From an uncultured Clostridia bacterium (GTDB taxonomy: Bacteria; Bacillota; Clostridia; TANB77; CAG-508): a DNA stretch of 21,648 nt. Positions 17,601-21,648 of the stretch are shown one piece after another; positions within the stretch are counted from its first letter, which is position 1; each line of letters begins with the position of its first letter. The stretch lies in assembly GCA_947630155.1 (NCBI GenBank), contig CANRGM010000010.1, positions 1 through 21,648 of the forward strand, given 5' to 3'. Both the position numbers and the translations under genes were made by a program. Below the pieces are notes generated by a model. The model worked only from the letters and a program-made list of their open reading frames with translations, did not search any database and was not told where the DNA came from.

Positions 17601-18992
17601 TACAGTTAATTTTGCTGTTCCTTTAGCTGCAATATAACCATTAGGAGCTTGTGTTTCAGTTATTTCATAAGTATCAGTTTGACTTGCATTAGCTATTGTT
17701 TTATTCTCTACTATATTTATCAAACCATTTTCTGTTGATTGTTCTTTACCATTAATTTTAAACTTTGCTGGAGATGAATTAAGTAACGTTCCTTTTTTAT
17801 CCACTTTTAGTAGTATCACCTTATACTTACCTGCATTAGTTATGGTTTTTGAATCTGTTAAACTTGCAGCACCAACTGATTTTTGTACTGTTAAAAGATC
17901 CTGTTTATCTCCACCATCTAATACATATGCATCAGTACTAATTGTTGAAAGAATATAATCTATTTTTAAATCCACCTTTTTAGCATCTTTATGATTTGCT
18001 AAATTAATATAAAAACTTCCATCATTATTTTTTTGTATTAATTCAGCTCCGGCAGTTACTGTTTTTCCGTCTCCTTTTGTTATTGTAAGACTTACAGGAT
18101 ATGCAGCATTTGATTGAGCACCAAAACTATATGATGTTAATCTTATACCATTTGATTCCAAATAATAAGGTCCAACTTTAGAAGTTCCTACATCGTATTT
18201 TGCATTGTTTTTATTTAATGTAACATAATTTGACACTGATGTTGATGAAGATTTACTATTATTCATGTCAGCAAGTGTTCTTAAAGCATATAAAGTATAT
18301 TTTAATGTTAATTGTTCATCTGATGTTAAGGTTGTTCCTTCTAAGTATTGATTTACATTTTCAGCATATGCATTTGTAAAAGTATTTCCAACATTATTTG
18401 TATATTTCCATAATGCAACTTGTTCTACAAATTGCAATGCATTTTCATTTGATGTGCTATTAAGTGTTTTGTTTCTTAAATTATAAATTTTTTGTGGTGT
18501 AATTCCTGATGTATTTAATCCTTTTTTTGCTACTGCGCTTTTTACAGTTTCTGATGTTAATAGATTTGCTAAGTTTTGAGCCATAACATTTTTTGCTGTT
18601 TCGTTTGCTAATCCATTTTGACCAGTTGTATTGGTTGTGTACATATTATTTATTAACCACATTGCACTATTATATGAGCTAAAATATTTACTAGCTTTAG
18701 TTATACTTATTGGATTGCTATATGTTTTTGATGATAAGCTAGCATCTTGTTCTATACAAAATAAGACATCATAACCTGTAGCATTTCCTGATTTTTTAAC
18801 TGTAAAATATTTTTTACCATTAGCAGTTACTCCAGATTTATTAGCTACTACAGTTACTTGATTGCTTAAATTTGAAGCTTTGTTTCCAGATACTAATACT
18901 ATACCTGATATTATTGTTGCAATTATAAAAGCTGCAATTGCAACTCTAAATTTCGCACTTTTTAAGAATAAAGACATTTTAAATTTTAACAT
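14670..18992 (-). CDS. Large thioester-domain and Cna-B repeat surface protein
   Basis: A 1440-residue secreted, membrane- or wall-attached protein, probably an adhesin. Residues 1-40 form a basic-hydrophobic signal sequence. The N-terminal head resembles the thioester domain of Gram-positive adhesins: FCIEQ (C79) and EQVALWKY (Q191) are placed as the Cys and Gln of an internal thioester, which can bond covalently to host or surface amines. Three SpaA/Cna-B-like domains follow at about 389-500, 510-630 and 880-998, with lysine starts such as VTLKKVMEDG and glutamates in ETKAPQGY, consistent with isopeptide bonds. Three longer repeats beginning EFDLSLRKF or YFDLALRKW, containing TIRVYNEG, start near 632, 1000 and 1236. 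A hydrophobic helix (about 1412-1432) and KRKILE end the chain. No LPxTG is present; TIRTG precedes the helix. ATG 18992 has AGGAGG ten bases upstream. Confidence 0.88.
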   Translation of the reverse strand: MLKFKMSLFLKSAKFRVAIAAFIIATIISGIVLVSGNKASNLSNQVTVVANKSGVTANGKKYFTVKKSGNATGYDVLFCIEQDASLSSKTYSNPISITKASKYFSSYNSAMWLINNMYTTNTTGQNGLANETAKNVMAQNLANLLTSETVKSAVAKKGLNTSGITPQKIYNLRNKTLNSTSNENALQFVEQVALWKYTNNVGNTFTNAYAENVNQYLEGTTLTSDEQLTLKYTLYALRTLADMNNSKSSSTSVSNYVTLNKNNAKYDVGTSKVGPYYLESNGIRLTSYSFGAQSNAAYPVSLTITKGDGKTVTAGAELIQKNNDGSFYINLANHKDAKKVDLKIDYILSTISTDAYVLDGGDKQDLLTVQKSVGAASLTDSKTITNAGKYKVILLKVDKKGTLLNSSPAKFKINGKEQSTENGLINIVENKTIANASQTDTYEITETQAPNGYIAAKGTAKLTVKFKQSGNTFVVDESKTTISGMKEAKVSVDVKNTTVIISVENEPKEGTFNVTLKKVMEDGTTVITSSEATFKIGDKEQKTKNGILSIAQGETIASEKQNPVYKIQETKAPQGYEAISGTATLSVKFKTQGTSYVVDKDKTTLQGTDGMKAAKLEVSSDNSTITIYVPNTKKEFDLSLRKFISSINGKKVEPSREPVINEESIKILQQTGTAAYYHTKDSISVKVGDEVEYTIRVYNEGKVLGFAKQITDYLPDGLSFVKLADDNSKEYSTKTEAGSKVVVIDYNGNTELKTLRDFFGKKDFNVTSDYYQEVKLICKVLDTDKTYITNRGEITNYGYSEKDADGNVVWKDAVEVGNTDRDSAQNTIKDNLGLDTWYENAKEYTYKDENGKDVVVENYYPGTQDDDDFETVELLKGEYNVIIKKVDSSDSKQTLKGAYFSVKGSKLGKEVEVGPTGSNGEVTLLKGVKINSDEEIDEYTIKETKAPLNYNLYENDIVLKIGTKLTDGVFTIDDKNININQKDIKYTVNENGTSITIVIPDVKKEFDLSLRKFITEVNGEELAESREPQVDVSKLISGESKTATYTHPKDPVSVNTTDIVTYTIRVYNEGEMDGYASKVMDDIPEGLEFVPAEFDKEGKPTNINAEYKWVAYREMASDEVAIPESVIKYNDKLYVITDNVKEADLIVTDYLSKENGTDNLIKGFNPNTMKELNYKDIKVSFKVTEPTTSDRILTNHAQITDDTDSEGNPTDDRDSTPNQWNEGEDDQDTEPVKVNYFDLALRKWVTKAIVYENGNETVTETNHTPYDDPEEVVKVDLKNTSINNVEVKFEYSIRVINEGEIAGYAKEISDYIPAGLKFVAADNPQWTEVDGKIVTTALENTLLQPGEYADVTVLLTWINGEDNLGLKTNVAEISKDYNDYGTPDIDSTPNNQVQGEDDIDDAPVILTIRTGKPIVYTGVAIAVLAILSTGAVIIKRKILE

Positions 18993-19057
18993 TATTTTAC
19001 ATCCTCCTATTTTTATAAACTTTGGTATTTATTTATAATTGTATTAGACACAAATTA

Positions 19058-19086
19058 AAAACATACATATGAAATTTGTATGTTTT
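19058..19086 (-). promoter_or_regulatory. Leader hairpin followed by U-run, possible attenuator
   Basis: Arms AAAACATACA and TGTATGTTTT (10 bp, loop of 9) lie inside the adhesin leader. On the minus strand the 3' arm extends into five U residues. The stem has few G-C pairs, so a full terminator is doubtful, but the placement between promoter and start codon suggests a control element. Confidence 0.4.
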
Positions 19087-19139
19087 CTTTGATTTCTTTT
19101 TTCTTTAGTATTTACGAACTTTTAACAAGTTACTATCTA

Positions 19140-19168
19140 ATTATAGCACAGATATTACCAAAAATCAA
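19140..19168 (-). promoter_or_regulatory. Extended -10 promoter of the surface protein gene
   Basis: On the minus strand TTGATT (19163-19168) and TATAAT (19140-19145) are 17 bases apart, and the -10 is preceded by TGC, an extended -10 element. Transcription should begin near 19133, about 140 bases before the start codon. Confidence 0.7.
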
Positions 19169-19283
19169 CCTTTTTTCCTTTTTTTGTTTAATATAACTGT
19201 TTTTTCCTAATTTTCATACTTTTATATACTGTTTTTACATAAATCTATGGTTATTAAATATAGATTATTATCTTTCTCTTAAC

Positions 19284-19321
19284 GCAAAAAACATTATTAG
19301 ATTTTCTAATAATGTTTTTGC
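19284..19321 (-). terminator. Terminator after rubrerythrin
   Basis: Arms around GCAAAAAACATTATTAGA (19284-19301) and TCTAATAATGTTTTTGC (19305-19321) pair along their whole length except one bulged A, with a three-base loop. On the minus strand the U-rich end lies in the 3' arm. It starts 30 bases after the rubrerythrin stop and can also work in the other direction. Confidence 0.8.
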
Positions 19322-19350
19322 ATAAATATTAAACTTAATTACTATTATTA

Positions 19351-19893
19351 CTAATAATTTTCAGCTTTCACTTCAAAATAAGCCTTTGGATGTTGACAAA
19401 CAGGGCATATTTCTGGAGCATTTTTTCCTATTACAATATGTCCACAATTTCTACATTTCCATATTGTGTCACCATCTTTACTGAAAACTAGTCCGTTTTC
19501 AACATTTTCTAATAGTTTTTTATATCTTTCCTCATGTTCCTTTTCAATTTTTGCAACTGATCTAAATAAAAATGCTATATGATCAAAACCTTCTTCTTCA
19601 GCTTCTTGAGCCATCCTGTCATACATATCTGTCCATTCGTAGTTTTCCCCATCTGCAGCATCTTTCAAATTTTCTTCAGTTGAAGGAACCTCTCCACCAT
19701 GTAATAATTTAAACCACATTTTTGCATGTTCTTTTTCATTATCTGCAGTTTCTAAAAATATTTCAGCTAGTTGCTCATATCCATCTTTCTTGGCCTTACT
19801 AGCATAATATGTATACTTGTTTCTAGCCTGTGATTCTCCTGCAAATGCATCCATTAAATTTTTTTCTGTTTTTGTACCTTTTAATTCTTGCAT
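19351..19893 (-). CDS. rbr: Rubrerythrin
   Basis: Rubrerythrin reduces hydrogen peroxide in anaerobes, taking electrons through a rubredoxin-like centre. The 180 residues comprise a four-helix diiron domain (about 1-135) with the ligand motifs AFAGESQARNKY, ETADNEKEHA and KIEKEHEERY, and a C-terminal rubredoxin domain with WKCRNCG and ICPVCQHPKAYFE, giving the four iron-binding cysteines. ATG 19893 has AGGAGG about nine bases upstream. It is a single-gene unit with its own promoter and terminator and points to an anaerobic lifestyle. Confidence 0.97.
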   Translation of the reverse strand: MQELKGTKTEKNLMDAFAGESQARNKYTYYASKAKKDGYEQLAEIFLETADNEKEHAKMWFKLLHGGEVPSTEENLKDAADGENYEWTDMYDRMAQEAEEEGFDHIAFLFRSVAKIEKEHEERYKKLLENVENGLVFSKDGDTIWKCRNCGHIVIGKNAPEICPVCQHPKAYFEVKAENY

Positions 19894-19922
19894 AAATATA
19901 ACCTCCTAAAATATTTTTCTTC

Positions 19923-19950
19923 ATTATAACACAATTAATTATAAATTCAA
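19923..19950 (-). promoter_or_regulatory. Promoter of rubrerythrin
   Basis: On the minus strand TTGAAT (19945-19950) and TATAAT (19923-19928) are 16 bases apart, with TGT immediately before the -10 forming an extended -10. The start of transcription would be about 20 bases before the ribosome binding site. Confidence 0.65.
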
Positions 19951-19992
19951 GTTTTTATTATGTACAATTTTAACATTGTATTTTTAGTTTTT

Positions 19993-20907
19993 TCATAACT
20001 TTCTAATCTTCGCAATAAAAAAGCCCTCGTAAATATCATTAGGGCATACACACAATGTTCCATAAGTCTTTACAGGAAGTAAAGGCAAATCATTTATTCC
20101 ATCAAATTGAATTGGAACAATCTCTGCCTTTTCTGTCTGTAAGACTTTATTTACAATATCTTCATTCTCACATGATAAAATAGAGCATGTAGAATATACC
20201 ATCTCTTTACCTGTTTTCAAAATTCTTAAAGCCTTCTTTAACAAAGTAAACTGCGTTTTTGCCGATTTTTCAACAAGTTTTTGATTGAAATACTTGAATA
20301 CATTTTCATCATTTAAATTTAAAGTTCCACTTCCACTACATGGTGCATCTAACAAAATCCTATCAAATGATAAGAAATTATCAATATTTCTTGAATCCTT
20401 TTGCATTACATATACAGAAGAACTTGCGCCTTGTTTTTCAACATTATATCTTAAACGATCTGCACGAATTCCATTTATTTCACATGCAGTTATATGAGCC
20501 AAATTATGTGTTAAAGCAGATATCTGCGTAGTTTTGCCTCCTGGTGCAGCAGTCATATCTAAAATATCTTCTCCTGGTTGAGGTTGCATTATTATTGGAG
20601 GTAACATAGAAGATAAACTTTGCAAATATATTTCACCATTTTCATACATTTCTGTATTTTGCAAATCTCTTTCTGTTTTATTCCTTATAATTAAAGCAAC
20701 ATCACTCCATGGTACAACACTAAACTCTATATTATTTTCTTTCAATCTTCTCTTTACATCATCTTTTTCGGCTTTTATTGTATTAATTCTTAGTGTCACA
20801 CATCTTTTGCATTTATATCCTTTATATATGTTTTCTACATATTGTTGAGTATATTGTTGATTTAAAATATTCTTCAAAAAATTCTCATGTTCTTTTATAA
20901 CTTCCAC
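19993..20907 (-). CDS. NOL1/NOP2/Sun-type RNA m5C methyltransferase
   Basis: An S-adenosylmethionine-dependent enzyme that methylates cytosine C5 in rRNA or tRNA. Visible motifs are the SAM-binding DMTAAPGGKTTQ (about residues 116-127), the LDAPCSGSGT motif with its cysteine (about 190), and YSTCSI with the catalytic cysteine (about 240). At 304 residues it has only a short N-terminal domain. It lacks the NusB-like domain of RsmB and the C-terminal extension of RsmF, so the target is uncertain. Start choice: GGAGGT touches ATG 20916, too close, but is nine to ten bases before GTG 20907, which I prefer. It lies 65 bases after the YdbC-like gene, probably cotranscribed. Confidence 0.9.
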   Translation of the reverse strand: MEVIKEHENFLKNILNQQYTQQYVENIYKGYKCKRCVTLRINTIKAEKDDVKRRLKENNIEFSVVPWSDVALIIRNKTERDLQNTEMYENGEIYLQSLSSMLPPIIMQPQPGEDILDMTAAPGGKTTQISALTHNLAHITACEINGIRADRLRYNVEKQGASSSVYVMQKDSRNIDNFLSFDRILLDAPCSGSGTLNLNDENVFKYFNQKLVEKSAKTQFTLLKKALRILKTGKEMVYSTCSILSCENEDIVNKVLQTEKAEIVPIQFDGINDLPLLPVKTYGTLCVCPNDIYEGFFIAKIRKL

Positions 20908-20972
20908 AATTTCCATACCTCCATGTGTGATAAACACTATTGAATAGTACTCACTGCTTATTTTACAAATAT

Positions 20973-21197
20973 TTATTCTTCTATTTTATTATTTAATATT
21001 TCTTTCAACTTTATAACTTCTTCTTTTGATAAAGCTATTCCTTTACCCATTCTTTCGTTATTTTCTGACCAGTTTCTTAAATCATATTTTGGTTCTCTAT
21101 CATTCCAGCTAACCAAATTTAATTCTGTTTTCCACCCTTTTCCTGTTTCTGATATTACACCTATATGTTCCACTATTTCATATTTAATTTCATTCAT
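20973..21197 (-). CDS. YdbC/PC4-like small nucleic-acid-binding protein
   Basis: A 74-residue protein resembling the YdbC family of Firmicutes, which share the fold of the eukaryotic transcription coactivator PC4 and bind single-stranded DNA. The visible signature is TGKGWKTELNLVSWNDREPK followed by YDLRNWSENNERMGKGIALS and a C-terminal lysine-rich helix. ATG 21197 has GGGAGG seven to eight bases upstream; an in-frame start at 21212 would lie inside that site. First gene of the pair with the methyltransferase. Confidence 0.87.
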   Translation of the reverse strand: MNEIKYEIVEHIGVISETGKGWKTELNLVSWNDREPKYDLRNWSENNERMGKGIALSKEEVIKLKEILNNKIEE

Positions 21198-21237
21198 TTT
21201 AATTCCTCCCATAAATAAAATTGTATTAATTTATTAG

Positions 21238-21266
21238 ATATTATCATATAATTTTGTGAATATCAA
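21238..21266 (-). promoter_or_regulatory. Promoter of the YdbC-methyltransferase pair
   Basis: On the minus strand TTGATA (21261-21266) and TAATAT (21238-21243) are 17 bases apart. A GATAAT three bases upstream of that -10 at 15-base spacing is an overlapping alternative. Confidence 0.5.
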
Positions 21267-21288
21267 TACTTTTTCAATGGTTTTTCAA

Positions 21289-21648
21289 TTAATTGAAAGG
21301 GAAAATATGCAAGTGCTCAGTTAAAATTTTTAAACCAATTATAATTAAAATTACCCCACCTAATAGTTCTGCTTTATTTTGAAATTTATCTCCAAACTTT
21401 TTTCCAACCTTTACTCCAAGCAAAGATAAAATAAATGTTACTACTCCAATAACTAAAATTGCTGGAATTATTTTAGTGTTCAAAAATGCAAAAGTTACTC
21501 CAACAGCGAGAGCATCAATACTTGTTGCTATAGATAAAACCAACATTGTTTTAACATCAATGTTATCATTGTAATCTTCTTTTTCTTTATTATAGGATGA
21601 CTTTATCATCTCCCCACCTATAACACTTAATAAGATAAATGCTATCCA
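21289..21648 (-). CDS. mntP: Manganese efflux pump MntP, 5' end outside the window
   Basis: MntP exports Mn2+ across the cytoplasmic membrane. The frame is open to the window edge: WIAFILLSVIGGEMIKSS precedes the internal ATG at 21609, which is therefore not the start. The 119 visible residues are the C-terminal two thirds. They include the second repeat with LSIATSIDALAVGVTFAF, whose aspartate is a family hallmark, and the last two membrane segments ending GLKILTEHLHIF. About 65-70 N-terminal residues and any Mn-responsive leader lie beyond the window. A 16-base AT palindrome at 21283-21298 overlaps the stop region. Confidence 0.92.
   Translation of the reverse strand, partial: WIAFILLSVIGGEMIKSSYNKEKEDYNDNIDVKTMLVLSIATSIDALAVGVTFAFLNTKIIPAILVIGVVTFILSLLGVKVGKKFGDKFQNKAELLGGVILIIIGLKILTEHLHIFPFN

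Larger units (their letters stand above)
18993..19350 (-). other. Long leader and promoter region of the surface protein gene
   Basis: About 360 bases without a gene. On the minus strand it holds, in order, the hairpin downstream of rubrerythrin (19284-19321), the adhesin promoter (19140-19168), and an untranslated leader of roughly 140 bases with one hairpin (19058-19086) and the AGGAGG site. I see no open frame with a ribosome binding site in it. Confidence 0.6.

Noticed and set aside
21283..21298. Palindrome TTTCAATTAATTGAAA as a terminator of mntP
   Set aside because: It has no loop, contains only A-T rich pairs and lacks a U-run; it overlaps the end of the coding region and is easily due to base composition.
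1..21648. Open frames lying opposite or within the listed genes, e.g. plus-strand frames at 448-681, 4111-4490, 12352-12741 and 17344-17637
   Set aside because: They lie antisense to well-supported genes, have no family resemblance and lack convincing ribosome binding sites.
1..21648. CRISPR arrays, insertion sequences, tRNA or rRNA genes
   Set aside because: No spaced direct repeats, transposase-like proteins, terminal inverted repeats or cloverleaf-like sequences were seen on either strand.

Overview
The window looks like a chromosomal segment of an AT-rich, spore-forming anaerobic Clostridia-type Firmicute, possibly an uncultured gut lineage. The evidence is a SpoIIE sporulation phosphatase, Gram-positive style ribosome binding sites, the radC-mreBCD-PBP2-minC order, rubrerythrin, and a large surface adhesin. 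Nearly all genes lie on the minus strand. I see no tRNA, rRNA, CRISPR array, transposase or phage gene.

Layout in plus coordinates. 99-2597 (-) spoIIE. 2913-3633 (+) two overlapping small genes of unknown function, ending at a terminator shared with the facing operon. 3702-10116 (-) one cell-shape operon, read from the right as DUF4321 protein, radC, mreB, mreC, mreD, PBP2 and minC, with a good sigma-A promoter at 10168-10196. 10264-11004 (-) a ZIP metal transporter. 11109-12208 (-) two signal-peptidase-like proteins. 12306-14474 (-) tex. 14670-18992 (-) a 1440-residue thioester/Cna-B type surface protein. 19351-19893 (-) rubrerythrin. 19993-21197 (-) an RNA m5C methyltransferase and a small YdbC/PC4-like protein. 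21289 to the window end (-) mntP, incomplete.

The main finding is in the cell-shape operon. mreB and radC are adjacent, and each is interrupted by exactly one extra base. In both genes the zero-frame codon at the break is CGG followed by A, and skipping one base (reading GGA, glycine) restores a full-length, family-typical protein: MreB of 350 residues and RadC of 264. Reading every CGG in the window by eye, I found none in frame in any other gene, although about twenty occur out of frame. The other five arginine codons are all used in frame. This suggests that CGG is an unassigned or hungry codon here and that the ribosome moves +1 at it, or that CGGA is read as a four-base glycine codon. 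Two coincident assembly errors remain the main alternative.

Secondary observations concern structured leaders. A 20-bp hairpin with a U-run contains the ribosome binding site of the ZIP gene. A 13-bp hairpin sits exactly between the Shine-Dalgarno sequence and the start codon of a signal-peptidase-like gene. A hairpin with a U-run lies in the long leader of the adhesin. The spoIIE promoter candidate has the 22-bp spacing known from Spo0A-activated promoters. minC appears without minD or minE beside it.
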